Assembly: GCA_023375785.1 (NCBI GenBank)
Contig: SZWC01000035.1
Span: forward strand, 309,469 to 373,468
DNA from: Penium margaritaceum
Lineage: Eukaryota > Streptophyta > Zygnematophyceae > Desmidiales > Peniaceae
Length of the DNA stretch: 64,000 nucleotides
Reading direction: 5' to 3'
The first letter of the stretch is position 1; every line of letters begins with the position of its first letter. The position numbers and the translations under genes were made by a program. This document shows, piece after piece, positions 1 through 11,064 of the stretch. The notes under the pieces were generated by a model that was not told the origin of the DNA, did no database searches, and saw only the letters and a program-made list of their open reading frames with translations.

Positions 1-84
1 AGACAAAACGCTGCGTTTTTTTTTCTTGGCAGGTTCCCTTGTCGGATGTGCCATCTTGGCGACACCGTTCTAGGCTTCCACAGA

Positions 85-372
85 AGCAGTGGTTTCACTC
101 AGCACCAATGAAAGAGGCATCTTCACTAAGCCGCATGAGCCACAGCTGCTGCACCTGCAGCAAAAACAGCAGCTGCTACAGCTGCAGCATCTCCATTCGG
201 CAGCAGCAATAGCAGCAACTACTGAATTCAGCTGCAGGAGCAGAATCAGCTGGATTTGGCAACAGTAGCAGTAGCTGCCGGTGCACCCGATGCAGCAGCA
301 GCAGCTGTACTACCAGTCAGCCTTCACATTCACACCCTCGGCCGCAGCAGCTGCAGCTGGTGGATCAGCAGC

Positions 373-411
<39 letters not shown>

Positions 412-760
412 AGCAGTAGCAGTAGCAGTGACTGCATTGCTTGGCTGTCTGATCAGCCTGAAACAGCAGTAGCAGCCAACTAAGCTATTACGGCAACATA
501 ACCGGCAACAGCGCATTAGCATCAGCAGATGCAGCAGCAGCAGCACCACCAGCAGCAATCAAAACGGCAGCAGTCAGCATTAGTAAGATCAGGAGCTGTG
601 TATAGCAGCAGCAACAGTTGTACATGGAAGCACAGACAACCTAAAGCTGTGGTAGCAGTAGTGATGGAAAAAGAAGCAACCGTGCTAGCAAGTGTGGGCG
701 GAGGCAGCGCACACGGTAGCAGCAGTGTTTGCAATAGCAACCCAGGCCTAGCTGGGAAAC
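85..760 (+). repeat. R1 CAG-rich leader
   Basis: Dense CAG/GCA triplets, purest at 281-430 and 525-560. The stretch at about 93-112 (GCAGTGGTTTCACTCAGC) looks like a shrunken version of the PBS-adjacent hairpin of R12. Equivalent CAG-rich leaders lie between PBS and coding region in R3, R5, R8, R10 and R12, always with CAG on the element's sense strand. Reading frames here give only poly-Ser, poly-Ala or poly-Gln and are not taken as genes. Confidence 0.75.
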
Positions 761-1640
761 TGAATTGCATTTTCTCAGATGCTCAGGCACTTGTCAACCA
801 ACCGGCTTAGCAACGAGCTCGTCCGTCAACGACAAGGCTAGGCTCACATCCAACCCTAAGAATAAGAAAGGGGGGGTGTGGGGGGTGGAAATGGACTTGC
901 CATCACACACCGGCTCCAGTTCTGGGGGGCCTACCCCTTCGTGGATGTTCAATTTTCATTATTCAGTTCCTATCCGTTTTATCGTTGTTAACTTTTTTTT
1001 TTTTTTTTCACTCACTACTTTCTGCTACTCATTCTTCCTTACTGCTCCAGACCCACACATTGGGATTCTACCCCAATGCTGCGGTAGACCATCTGTTAAC
1101 TTTCTGCATTTACACTCCTACTCCTCTTGTCCAGACCCAGAAATTGGGGTCTCTCTCAGTGCCTTGGGATTTCTCGCTTGTTGTGGTTGAGGCCCCTGCA
1201 CGTGGTAGTTTGGCCTCGTGCTAGGGAAGACGACCATAATGTCCTTTCTTCTAGCTCATGGCTGGAAATTGGTCCCTACCTCACCGGTGGCCACTATTCC
1301 CCTCCTGATATGGCACTCGTGCCAACGCTATACCACCCATTCATCTACGGGACACCTTCTCTGTCGTACATTCCTCCAAAATTGCCCTAGCCCACGCACA
1401 TCCCTCCAGCATGGCTCTAGCCGACAATCCCATCCCTCTCTTCTCCCTCACCTCAGCCGTCCTATGTCTCTACGCAGCTGACTAGATTGTCCATTGAGTC
1501 ACAACATGGTTGGAGCTTGTCTGCTCCAGCCTCCTTCTTTCCCTCCTCAGCCACTGTCTCCAGCCAAAAAACGTTGCTTAGTGTTATGTGACTACTCTGT
1601 CTCATGTGTAAAGTGAAATCTAGACCATCGGATCTAGATC
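761..1640 (+). other. R1 segment between leader and protease; no gag seen
   Basis: This stretch holds a T-rich run (about 991-1010), two CCAGACCCA repeats and pieces that resemble R8 at 42600-43160 on the minus strand (for example the CCTTGGGA block and the following GGGA-GACGACC block). Neither copy shows a UBN2 capsid motif or a zinc knuckle. It looks like a shared 5' segment of a sub-group that lost gag, or whose gag is too decayed to read. Confidence 0.4.
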
Positions 1641-2460
1641 CACTCATCACATGACGTCATCTCATGCCTTGTTTTTCTTGTTCGGTCCCTTCGGTGACGT
1701 CCATTTCAATTGCACTAGATCCCGCCAGATGGTGTCAGTTCAAGGCGTGGGTTTTTTGCACTTCGTTGGTCCTGCGTGTGATGTTTTCATGCCCCATGTA
1801 ATCTTAATGCCTGTGCTCACGATCAACTTGCCATCTGTCATTGCTCCCCATGATCAGGGCATGGACTTCGTTTCTTCTCGTGGCATTGGCAATGATCTAG
1901 TGCAGTCATCATGACGTCGTGTTGTTTGCGACCTTCAAACTATATCACATGCCCTTGTTTGCACCCTTGCAAGCCATAGATGCTGTATGAAATGTGCATG
2001 TTGCTTCCTTTCTATCCCTTGAGAACACACGTTTACTTCATGTCACCTTTGCGATGTATACACATTCATGATATACAGCATATAACATCTTCAATCTGGA
2101 ATTGGTTTGAACCCTAGTACATTCCTTGCCATGTGCACTGCTGACTGCCTTGATTGCATGCAAGGAAAACTACATCGCCTGTCTGTTCCCACATCTGACT
2201 TCCACACACTTCACCCACTTACACTCGTCCACGCACATGTCATGGGTCCTCTTCCTCATGAGTTTTGGGGTAGTTTTGGTCGTTATGTGATGTTCCTGAC
2301 AGATGATTTTTCTTAGTTTTGCTCAATCGTTGCTCTTCTCTAAAAGAGTGATGCCGTGCCAAGACTAAGTCCTGGCTTGTCAAGGCTGAACGTGTTTACC
2401 AGCCTCAGCTGCTAGTATTGCGCTCCAATTGTGGTAGGAAATCCATGGATCTTTTGACAT
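1641..2460 (+). pseudogene. R1 protease tail, pre-integrase and integrase N-terminal half
   Basis: The THHMT motif at about 1640-1656 follows the place of the protease D-S-G, which is not intact here. The GPFGDVHF stretch matches GPVGDVCF in R8. The zinc-binding Cys pair DCLDCMQGKLHR is at about 2136-2170, and the integrase core start VMGPLPHEFWG with FLTDDFS lies at about 2240-2315. Reading then continues with stops to a degenerate second-Asp region (RSNCGRKS, about 2420-2445). At least three stops interrupt it. Confidence 0.65.
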
Positions 2461-3136
2461 GGTGTGCCCCTTGCCATGAGTGTCGTTGATCGTACTCCCT
2501 GGTTCGACCACTTAGAAGTGGTCAAAAACCTGATCTGACTTCAGACTTGTATTTCTTGGATTTTTCCATGCATGATAGAGTTTTGAATTTCTTGATACAT
2601 GTGAGTATTCAGAATACTAGTTCAGTCCGAAGTTCGGGTGTTGGACGGGTTGAATCTGATACCCGCCGTGTGTGGCGGGATAGTCCACCGCCAGTGATCC
2701 GAGTTCATCTCGAACAAGCTCTAAATGCACCCGGGCCATGAATAAAGTGAATAGAGGGACCTCCTTGACCAGAGTGAACTTCTCCTTAACTGCTGGGCGA
2801 AGAAAGGCGCTCCGACAAAGCAAGGTGGGTGGCTCCACCAAGGGTTATTTTGACCGCTGTAGTAGGAGCTCTACTGCTCCAATTTGGGCGTGCTTGGATG
2901 CATTGGAAAGCTTAGATCACAGGCTTCAAGAATCTGATGTGATCTAATTGTTGTAACTAATAAGAACGTATTTGATTTTAGTTCTCCTGAATGTGACGTG
3001 TTCTGCCCACTCACATCCGTGATCCTTGTACTCCACACTCTTCACCATTGATGTCCATTGGTTATCCCAAACATTGGTAGCATGGAAAAGTGAGGGCTAG
3101 GCATCCTTGAGGGTGCCTCCATATCCACTAGTGCCA
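2461..3136 (+). repeat. R2 5' LTR (left edge approximate)
   Basis: Bases 2794-3136 are clearly repeated at 5256-5632, including the blocks GGCTCCACCAAGGGTTA, TTGGAAAGCTTAGATCACA and CACTCTTCACCATTG. It ends in TGCCA, followed by a block conserved next to the R6 LTR. Bases 2461-2793 have no partner in the right copy. They are assigned to the LTR only because R1 homology ends at about 2460 and the right LTR appears truncated. Confidence 0.5.
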
Positions 3137-3161
3137 AAAAAGGGTTTTGGGCCCACGTCCC
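3137..3161 (+). promoter_or_regulatory. R2 conserved LTR-adjacent block (primer-site candidate)
   Basis: AAGGGTTTTGGGCCCACG at 3140-3157 closely matches the block next to the R6 5' LTR on the minus strand at 31417-31438 (AAGGGTTATGGGCCTACG). Its place directly after the LTR and its conservation suggest a primer-binding or priming-associated site. It differs from the TGGTATCAGAG site of family II. The priming tRNA is not identified. Confidence 0.45.
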
Positions 3162-3202
3162 TAGAACGACCCTAGCTCTCTTTCACGCTACCGCCGCACA
3201 CC

Positions 3203-4003
3203 ATGACAATGACCGATCAAGAGAGCATCGTCTCCGTCTTGAAGTTCGACGGGATTGGCTTCCCCTTGTGGAGGTGGCAGTTTGAGGTCTACCTCAATGA
3301 CAAGGGATTGCTCGAGCTGGTCAAGGGTGAAGAGAAAGCCCCCTCGGACACTGCGACACCGGAGGAAGTGGAAAAGTACAAGAAACGCAACAAGAAGGCG
3401 CTTGCTTTACTGTTGTTACCGCTACCTTCAACGCAGCGTGCACTTCTTCAAGGTTGCATGGAGGCCGCAGAGGCCTGGAAAAAACTCCGCTCCATCTACC
3501 AATGCAGCAACCATACTAACCAGCTCTTTGTCTTCAAGAGGCTCGTCATCCTCCAAGCCAACGAAGGCGAAGACATCATGGAGATCCAGCAGCAGATCGA
3601 GTCCTTTACTGCTGCGTGTGTAGCCATTGGATGGAAGTTCAACCCTCAACTACAAGCCATGATCCTCCTCCTGGCCTTACCGGACAGTTGGAGTCCCATG
3701 ATAACCATCGCAGGAGGTTAGTCCAGGGGTAAGCCAAAGTACCTGAATGTGGCTGAGTAAGTCCACAATGAATGGATGTGGCGTGGTGGGAGAGAGAGCG
3801 GGGCAAAATCAAGTTCCGCCTATGCTGTCCGCTCTCAAGGTGGAGGGAGAGGCAAGAAGGGGAAGGGTGCCAAGCAGGGCACCAAGAAAGATGACAAGAA
3901 GGGGGAGTGCTACATGTGTGACAAAGAAAGCGGCTACGCATGAAACTGCCCCAAAAGGAAGTCAGCCCAGCCAGGGAAGGCTGGAAACAAGGACAACCCC
4001 GCA
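3203..4003 (+). pseudogene. gag: R2 gag (UBN2 type) with broken zinc knuckle
   Basis: The ATG at 3203 opens 172 codons of Copia capsid, from KFDGIGFPLWRWQFEVYL to ALPDSWSPMITIAGG, then a TAG at 3719-3721. Past it, a basic linker leads to a zinc knuckle at about 3905-3955 read as CYMCDKESGYA-stop-NC. The CCHC pattern has lost its His (now Tyr) and gained a TGA. Gag would form the particle and bind the element RNA. The capsid part is the best-preserved family I gag N-terminus here; R4 lacks it and R6 has only a decayed version. Confidence 0.8.
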
Positions 4004-5261
4004 ATGATGGTGCAAGAGTCCGCCGTCTTGACAGATCTGGGAGTCACCGTGATTGACTCCGGATCGGGCCACCACACGCAATTCAAGCGGGTGGAATTCA
4101 TTACCTATGGCGCCTCGGAGCAGCGCACGACAGTGGCCAATGGCAAAACAGAGTCGGCTACCGGTGAAGGCAACGTTTGCATCGAGGTGGATGTGGACAG
4201 AGAGGTTGTCATGAACGCAATTCATGACGTACTCCACATGTCAAACTTTGGGGCAAATCTGCTGTCAATGACAGCATATATGCTTTCAGCCGCCTTGCCA
4301 ACAAGGGGCTTGAGGTTCTCTTCAACAAGAAGGAGACCATCATCCGCAAGGAGGGGGACATCGAAGTGATTACGTGTGGAAAGTGAGAGGACGACTTGTA
4401 CCTGCTCCATGCAAAGATCCTTGGCAGCCGGATGGGATCCAACGTCCCACACCTTGCGAAGAAGGACAATGGAGACCCGGACATGTGGAACCATCACTTG
4501 TGTCACCTTGCTCCCTCAACCGTGAGGGACATGTAAAAGAAGGAAGTGGTGCGGGATCTTGAGGTCAAGCGCCTTGGCACAGCCAAGAATGTTGTGTGCG
4601 AGCCGTGCGTGGTCGGCAAAGCAACTGGCAGCCGTTTTATGGGAAAGGGATGTGTGTATCAGCAAAGTTGAAGGTGGTACACACGGATGGGTACGGACTG
4701 TTTGAGCCCTCCATTGGTGGGACACGCTAGTTTGTCACCTTCATAGACGACCATAGGCGCAAGCTGTACCACTACAACATCAAGAAGAAAATTGATGTGC
4801 TATCATGCATGGAGGAGTTCGTGGCAGCAGTGGAGCAGCAAACAAAGTTGAAGGTGAAGGCATTCCGGAGCAACAATGGTGGTGAATAAGTGGGGTGCTT
4901 GGCATGGAGGAAGAGCAAGGGGATCGTGTGTCAGAAAACTATGCCACATTCTCTGTAATAGATTGGCATCGCCGAGAGGGCAAACCGCACCATCCTCAAC
5001 ATGGTCCGGTCAATGTTGAGTGTTGCCGGCCTTGCATTGTGGTATCTGGGCGAAACAGCACAGACAGCGGCGTACATAATGAACCTGACGGCGGCTAAGC
5101 CACCAAAAGACATGGAGTCCAAGGTGTGGAAGACGCCACAAGAGGCGTGGAGCGGGAGGAAGCCAACTGTGTCTCACCTCCGCACATTTGGCTGTGTTGC
5201 ACATGCTGTTTTGCAGGCATGGGAGGGGCAAGGCAAGCTTGACTCGCGGACTCGCTGGTGA
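4004..5261 (+). pseudogene. pol: R2 protease and integrase fragment
   Basis: The protease active site is DSGS (about 4054). Next come a pre-integrase region (MWNHHLCHLAPSTVRDM, about 4480) and an integrase core with HTDGYG, FIDDHRRKLY and FRSNNGGE (second Asp replaced by Asn) at about 4680-4890. After a frameshift comes the C-terminal integrase part TILNMVRSMLS to KPTVSHLRTFGC (4985-5190). Stops occur at about 4378, 4536, 4729 and 4887. The reading ends abruptly at about 5258 against the 3' LTR, so the RT module is deleted. Confidence 0.75.
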
Positions 5262-5632
5262 GGAAAGGCACCCGGACAGGTCACCGTCGAAGTGCCTTCT
5301 GTTGCCTAGTGTGTAAGGCAAGGTGGACGGCTCCACCAAGGGTTACTTCAATGGCCGTAGTAGGGGCTCTACTGCTCCGAATTGGACGTGCTTGGATGTG
5401 TTGGAAAGCTTAGATCACATGCCATAAGGATCTAATGTAATCTCACTTGCTAAGTAAAAATAACATAATTGAATTCAGTTCTCCTGAATACGACGTATTC
5501 TGTTCACTCACATCCGTGATCCTTGTGCTACACACTCTTCACCATTGGTATCCATTGGTTGCCCCAAACATTGGTAGTGTGAATCAGTGAGAGCTAGGCA
5601 CCTTGAGGGTGCCTCCACACCCAATAGTGCCA
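5256..5632 (+). repeat. R2 3' LTR, 5'-truncated
   Basis: Repeats 2794-3136 with substitutions and one extra stretch of about 30 bp near 5281-5310. It ends in TGCCA like the left copy. Its left edge abuts integrase coding sequence, so the deletion that removed RT probably took the start of this LTR too. Confidence 0.6.
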
Positions 5633-6690
5633 ATAGGATCCCACTGTCTATTTCATTCAGTTTTAAGGGATGCATCTGGATTTCTTTGCTCCATACACAA
5701 CACAAAAAACTAGAGTCATGGAATGTTGGAACTGCAAACTAGTTGACGGTGTTTACACCCTTCTTGTCAAGTTTTCCCCCCCTCTGATGTTTGTGTTCAA
5801 GCCATGTACTACATGATTTGGGTTTGAAAATGTGTTCCCCACTGTCTACTAATCCTTGATGTCACACAATTTGAGTGGTGGTATCGTTATGATGCTAATC
5901 TCCGCCTTGCTTGTGCGTGGGTTAGCATCGCCTACACTTTGGTATTGGGGACCAATGAAATGACAACTTGTCTCCTTGCGGCCGTCCTTGTCTTTTCCTG
6001 GGTGTCTCCCCTAAGTCTAAAGACTGATGATTCTTAGATCCTGAGTTTGATTGGGTTGTTTATTCTCACAATGCTCTCGTCTTTGTGAAGTTATATTACA
6101 ATACTGCTCATTCTTTTCATTTCCCATTGTTTCTACCATTTATTTTCCAGGTTTAGATGATGTATGTGGACTGCCATTTGATAGTGACCACACTATGTTC
6201 CCCACTACTTGCACGCCCATGTTATCCCCTCATGCATCAATGTCATCACTTGCTTGGCCTCTTGTTGCATCCACGTTATCACCTATGTCATTGGCTTTCA
6301 TATCCGCCTCGATTCTTGCATCACCTCTTGTTGTATCCAGGTCTCCCAAATCATCTCATGGTGCATCCGTCTTTCTGACTTTGTCACCTCATACCGTACC
6401 CACGTCCTTGCCAGCATTGTCTAATGTCAACCCGTTTCATCGCCAATGTACAACCTTTACCGCCATTGAATCGCCACCTTTTGTATCACTGCCAACAGCA
6501 TTTCCTGCCTTTCCCATTGTCGTCTCGTCTGTAGCTGATCCTCTCACACCCTTGCAGCTTCCAGTCTCCTTACCGTTCACTCAAGTGCCTGGGGGTCATC
6601 TCAGGCCTTTGCAATATGCACCTCACTATGTCCCGCCTGCCAGTTGTGCTGCTCCCATTCTGGACCAATCACCGCCGATTCATACACCCC
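5633..6690 (+). pseudogene. R1 integrase C-terminal half and integrase-RT linker
   Basis: In broken frames this matches R11: APYTTQKTRVMECWN aligns to the APATPQQNGVSERWN region holding the catalytic Glu (about 5675-5720), then YYMIWV (about 5800) and EWWYRYDANLRLACAWVS (about 5870-5930). A Pro/Ser/Val-rich linker follows from about 6200, with VPGGHLRPLQ at about 6585-6615 matching REPGGRLRPL of R11. The linker is open for 236 codons from 6051 to 6761, although it is a fossil. It starts directly at the right end of R2. Confidence 0.65.
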
Positions 6691-7250
6691 TCAAATTGTA
6701 TACATCAAACTTCATCATACATGAGAAATTACAGAGAAGTTTTCTTGCATGTCATTCTTGAACAATGGAAGATGACAAGTAGCTTCCAACGCACACGATC
6801 TCCAATGTTTGCACTCACACTTCATAGGAAGGCAGTTCACCATGATTCTCATTTCCAAGTTACACTCACTTTAATTATACATCTTTTCAGAAATCACATG
6901 AACTTTGAAGAGAGTTATCCAAAGCCTCTTTCCATTCTTAAGAAAATATGTAAGCAACGAGTTTGGAAGTGTTAGAAATGCTTTAAGAAAATTTCTACAG
7001 GAAAAGGTGAAAGAGATTTTGAATTCACTGTTCTACCATTTGTTGGCTTTATTGTTTTTTGAAAACATGTAGATCTAGAGATTGAACGTGCTGAAAATGT
7101 CAAAAGTAGTCATTTCTGGGTTTTTTTCAGCACATTGGGCTCATCGTGACTTTGTTTAACAGTTCAAAAGATCCTCAAAGTTGTAAAATTATGGTATGGG
7201 AATGTACGGAGAATAGCAGTACAGTCAGAACTTTTTCAGGTTCCCCCCCC
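6691..7250 (+). other. AT-rich segment of unknown origin inside R1
   Basis: Base composition shifts to AT-rich and retroelement homology stops. No domain is recognised. It ends in a C8 run just before the N gap. It belongs to the insertion that splits R1 between linker and RT. Confidence 0.4.
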
Positions 7251-7606
7251 NNNNNNNNNNNNNNNNNNNNNNNNNNNNNNNNNNNNNNNNNNNNNNNNNN
7301 NNNNNNNNNNNNNNNNNNNNNNNNNNNNNNNNNNNNNNNNNNNNNNNNNNNNNNNNNNNNNNNNNNNNNNNNNNNNNNNNNNNNNNNNNNNNNNNNNNNN
7401 NNNNNNNNNNNNNNNNNNNNNNNNNNNNNNNNNNNNNNNNNNNNNNNNNNNNNNNNNNNNNNNNNNNNNNNNNNNNNNNNNNNNNNNNNNNNNNNNNNNN
7501 NNNNNNNNNNNNNNNNNNNNNNNNNNNNNNNNNNNNNNNNNNNNNNNNNNNNNNNNNNNNNNNNNNNNNNNNNNNNNNNNNNNNNNNNNNNNNNNNNNNN
7601 NNNNNN
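7251..7606. other. Assembly gap, 356 N
   Basis: A run of N preceded by a C8 homopolymer. Low-complexity sequence on both sides probably caused the gap. Translations across it are meaningless. Confidence 0.99.
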
Positions 7607-7655
7607 TTCCATGAAGTGCACATGGGGAGTGTAGGAGAGGACGCACTGCTGTTCG

Positions 7656-8350
7656 CATTAGTACACACAATCCATAAACCACAATCCATATCTGTACACC
7701 TCCACATACACTCACCACATACACTTTCCACCATCTCCCCTCCACAGATCAACCATTAATCAACCTCAAAAACTATCCGCCTAGATACAAAATTACACAT
7801 TAGTACACACAATCCATAAACATATCCGTACACCTCCACATACACTCACCACATACACTTTCCACCATCTCCCCTCCACAGATCAACCATTAATCAACCT
7901 CAAAAACATCACTTACACCAACATACAAAAGTATGTATTTGTACACACATTCCATACACATGTATGTACACCTCCACTTACACTCCCCACATACACTTTC
8001 CACACTCCCTCCCCCCCCCCCCCCCCCCAGATATTAACCACCAACCACTCTCAAGAACATCACTCAAACCAACATACAAAAGTTATGAATTTGTTCACAT
8101 ATTCCTCACACATAGTTGTACACCTCCACTTACACTCCTCACATACACTTTCCACCCCCCCCTCCCCCCCCAAGAGATTAACCACAAAACAACCTCAAGA
8201 GAATCAGTTACAACAACATACAAAACTACACATTGTTACACACAGTCCATACACATAGCCATACACCTCCACTTACACTCCCCACATACACTTTCCACCC
8301 TCCCTCCCACCCCAGAGATTAACTACCACCAACCTCAAGCACATCTCTCA
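7656..8350. repeat. Minisatellite array A, about 5 units of 138-150 bp
   Basis: Units start near 7656, 7798, 7936, 8085 and 8230. Each holds GTACACACA-TCCATA, then TACACCTCCAC-TACACTC-CC-CATACACTTTCCAC, a C-rich run and an AACCTCAA-AACATC stretch. C runs grow to 18 or so near 8013-8030. There are no unique spacers, so it is not CRISPR. The unit resembles the reverse complement of array B (about 31937-32590). Confidence 0.85.
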
Positions 8351-8730
8351 CACCAGGAGCATCTTCCATGGAAGCTTCTTGTGCACCTGAAAACACCATA
8401 CACATTTCACATAGTGCATAAAAGATCTTTGATTAACTCTACCTCGCTGCTCCAGCTGGCCCCTATGGACTCGCACGATCTGCCCGCCCAAATTACAATA
8501 ATGACATCTGCCCCACACAATCCGCTCCTGCCTCTGGTCTTGACATGCTTGGTCAGGCGGCGGATGTGACATAGGCCAACACTACGCTCAGATAATCCTT
8601 TATCCTTGATAAGTTCCACCGTTTTATCTGTGAAAGTTTCGTGCCGGATTATGTGAGGCATCACACTCGTTTTGACTGGTACCACAGCATGTCTGCCTAA
8701 ACCAAAAATTTTCCAACAATGCTACAGATG
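8351..8730. other. Unassigned sequence after array A
   Basis: I see no domain here. It joins array A to the point where R1 RT homology resumes, so it is probably the far end of the inserted segment. Confidence 0.35.
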
Positions 8731-10300
8731 CAGCATTGGAAGCAAGTAATGCATGAGGAACTGGCTTCCATAAAGGAGCATCAGATTCATGGGAAGGTGA
8801 AGGTCCTGCCTGGGTGTAATGCCATAGCCACACGCTGGGTATCTTGAAACAAAGAGAGGTATGATGACTTAGTGGAGCGCTACAAGGCTCCTCTTTGAAC
8901 CAAGAAGCATTCTCAAGTGCCTCATGTGGACTTAGTGCCACCTGTGCACTTGCTAGCAAGTCCACCACTCCAAAGGCCTTGTTGACTTTGGTGGCTCAGC
9001 ATAGTTGAGAGATTCATCATATAGATGTGAAAAAAACCTTTTCACACACAAATTTTAAGGAAGAGAACTATCAAGTCTAACCTCTAGAATTTGAAGACAA
9101 CACAAACCAAGTCTAGCACCTTTGAAGTCCTCATACAACCTGAAGCAATCTCCTCGTTGGTAGAACTTCAAGATCTCCTCTATCGACTACTTTGATGTGC
9201 TCTTCATCTTGATCAACACCCCGAATCAAGGCTGTCTGTCCAAATATATCCTGAGCATTTACCTCTGCGTCACTCTTAGAGCAAGAAGAACATAGTTACA
9301 GTCAATTCATACCATCTCTATTCACAAGTGCTCCTTTTGAATATTTTGTTGATGTCCTGATCTATGTGCATGATCTCATGATCGCGTCCCTAAACCCTGA
9401 GGTTTTCCAGGCTATGAGCAATCTCCTCCAGTCTGTGCACAAAGTTAAGGATCTTGGTCCAGCCCGTGTGTTCTTACAAATGGAGATTTAACGTGATCGT
9501 TAGCATCAAATGCTGCACGTTCATCATGCTTGTTACGTGAAGATGTCAGAGGAATGTTGTTGATATGTTGGCTACAATCCCCTCTGCATCAACACCTATG
9601 ATGCCGGCCAAGAAAACTCTTCTCACATCAACAGACCCAACTCAACTTGGCGATCTTGTCCAAGTCATGATATACCTCCAAGACATTGCCTCCCCCATGT
9701 TCCTTGTGACCATAATGCATGGGGATGCCACCTGTGTTAAGAACTTATCGTTTCAATTCTCATAGAATTTACATCAGTACTATTTGGAGGATTCACATTG
9801 TTCGGTGTGGCATGTCCATCCCGTGCCTAGGCTTGTGCTTCTGCACACATCCGCTTTCATTCGATCGACACAGTGAGATCAATTGGGCCCCAGACTGCGA
9901 TGCGCATAGCAGCTCTGGCTACATTTTCCTCATTGGAGGCACTACAGTCTGGTTGAATAGCTGCAAGAATGGTTGCGTAGTGTGGTCCTCGACTGAGGCT
10001 AAACATGACGTATTGGGGACTAAGGTTTGTGAGAGCATCTGGCTGTGCAGTTTCATGCAACAGCTTTGCCAGACCATCCACTACATCACCATCCTAAATG
10101 ACAATGGATGGACGCACGACATCACAGAGCACGATGCTATGTTTCACATGCGTATAAATCATATTGATGAAGAACATCATTTTTTACATGAGGATGTACA
10201 AGTGGCAATTTTTGTCTCGTGTGTGTTGAAATAAGGCAACAGCATGCAAACTTTCTCACTAAAGTGGCCCGCAGCGGCGAGTTCACGTTTACAGTATGCA
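8731..10300 (+). pseudogene. R1 RT and RNase H remnant
   Basis: RT start: WKQVMHEELASIKEHQIHGKV (8738-8800), then ATRWVS and ERYKAPL. The LKQSPRW motif is followed by TAG at 9161-9163, at the place of a conserved Trp. Later parts include a Thr-Asp-Pro-Thr-Gln-Leu block (about 9640). RNase H is recognised from the Gly-Tyr-Ile-Phe-Leu-Ile-Gly-Gly-Thr block (9926-9950) onward. The end ANFLTKVARSGEF (about 10238-10280) matches ADFLTKALARGKF of R11. Many stops and frameshifts. Confidence 0.7.
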
Positions 10301-10403
10301 ATGTTGGATTATTTCCACACAATTCTGCTCCTACGTGATTCCTGCATTGCCTTCGTTGCAAATGGTCTTCTTCCACAGCTCTTGTGCCACTCCTTGTTGG
10401 TAG

Positions 10404-11033
10404 TGATGTGATGTCAGCCGTCCCCATCTTTTTGTACATTTAACATGACCACTCAGCCATGTCCATGATCATGCAGATCCCTGATGCGGTTTCAACTGGT
10501 GCCGGAGCACCAACTGGTGGTGATCCCACCCACCAACAGCTTCTAGAAAGCTGTTACAACATCCTGGGTGCTTACAGGGGTGCTCTGCGGTTTTCTTGTA
10601 GTCTCTAGAGTTTTGTTGGTGCAATAGCTCTTTAGCCCGATTTACATTTCTTGTGTTTTTTGTCTACCAATTGGTGCGTGTGTGTGTCCGGTCGTATTTT
10701 CTGGCTTGAATTTCTATATCTCTAGACTCAGACAGTGTTGTGATTGGATGCTTGTACACAGAGTTATCACCAAAACAGTTCTTTTGCGCTGGTTTCAGGA
10801 CAAACTGACACTGCCGCGTGCATCATCCGTCGTGCTCCGCGGCATGTATCTATGCCTCGTGCTTGTTAGTTGTCATTTCTCTCTAAGCTATTGGGGCTTA
10901 TGAGACTTTGCACGTCTTCCTACTCTGACCCTTGCTCTTTCTTGCACTTGCTTGCTTACTAGTGCATCAGTAGACTAGACAGTGTCAGCACATCAGTGGC
11001 ATCAAGGCTAGAAAGCGTCCTAGTAGTTTCTTA
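10404..11033 (+). repeat. Family II LTR shared by R1 (3') and R3 (5')
   Basis: It starts TGATGTG after a decayed polypurine tract and ends at 11033, directly before TGGTATCAGAG. It matches the R12 LTR (60159-60799) in GACCACTC-GCC-TGTCCAT and GCAGATCCCTGA, and the R7 LTR more closely. A pol 3' end lies immediately upstream and a PBS plus leader immediately downstream. One LTR therefore serves two elements in tandem. The terminal CA has changed to TA. Confidence 0.8.
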
Positions 11034-11064
11034 TGGTATCAGAGCAGCAAGACCTTTCTTGCTG
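11034..11064 (+). promoter_or_regulatory. R3 primer-binding site and adjacent hairpin
   Basis: TGGTATCAGAGC (11034-11045) is the plant Copia PBS, complementary to the 3' end of initiator-Met tRNA by established knowledge. A perfect 8-bp stem follows: CAGCAAGA (11045-11052), loop CCTT, TCTTGCTG (11057-11064). R12 has a different 8-bp stem at the same place, with two compensatory pair changes. Confidence 0.85.

Larger units (their letters stand above)
2461..5632 (+). mobile_element. R2: family I Copia element, deleted for RT and RNase H
   Basis: It is flanked by related sequences (2794-3136 and 5256-5632) and carries gag, protease and integrase, but pol stops at about 5258 and runs straight into the right-hand repeat. 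About 2 kb of RT-RNase H and part of the 3' LTR are therefore missing. It sits between the two halves of the R1 integrase, so it probably inserted there. The left end (about 2461) is inferred from where R1 homology stops; I found no clear target duplication. Confidence 0.65.
1..11033 (+). mobile_element. R1: family II Copia element, split by two insertions
   Basis: Pieces read in order on the + strand: CAG-rich leader, protease/pre-integrase, integrase first half (to about 2460), integrase second half and linker (about 5633-6690), RT-RNase H (8731-10300) and an LTR (10404-11033). The integrase stops just after the second catalytic Asp region and resumes before the Glu region. This indicates one element interrupted by R2 rather than two fragments. 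The second break, 6691-8730, holds an N gap and a minisatellite. The 5' LTR is outside the window. All coding parts carry stops and frameshifts, so the copy is dead. Joining the halves into one element is inference from domain order. Confidence 0.7.

Noticed and set aside
256-558. Poly-Ser, poly-Ala and poly-Leu frames in the CAG repeats, also at 44040-44708, 51701-52124 and 60825-61361
   Set aside because: All frames on both strands are open only because of the triplet repeats, and each lies in a retroelement leader.
7146-7752. Frames of 148-175 codons on both strands
   Set aside because: They consist mostly of N from the 356-base gap.
7656-8350. CRISPR-like regular repeats (also 31937-32590)
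   Set aside because: Units of about 145 bp repeat in full with no unique spacers; eukaryotic context; a minisatellite explains it.
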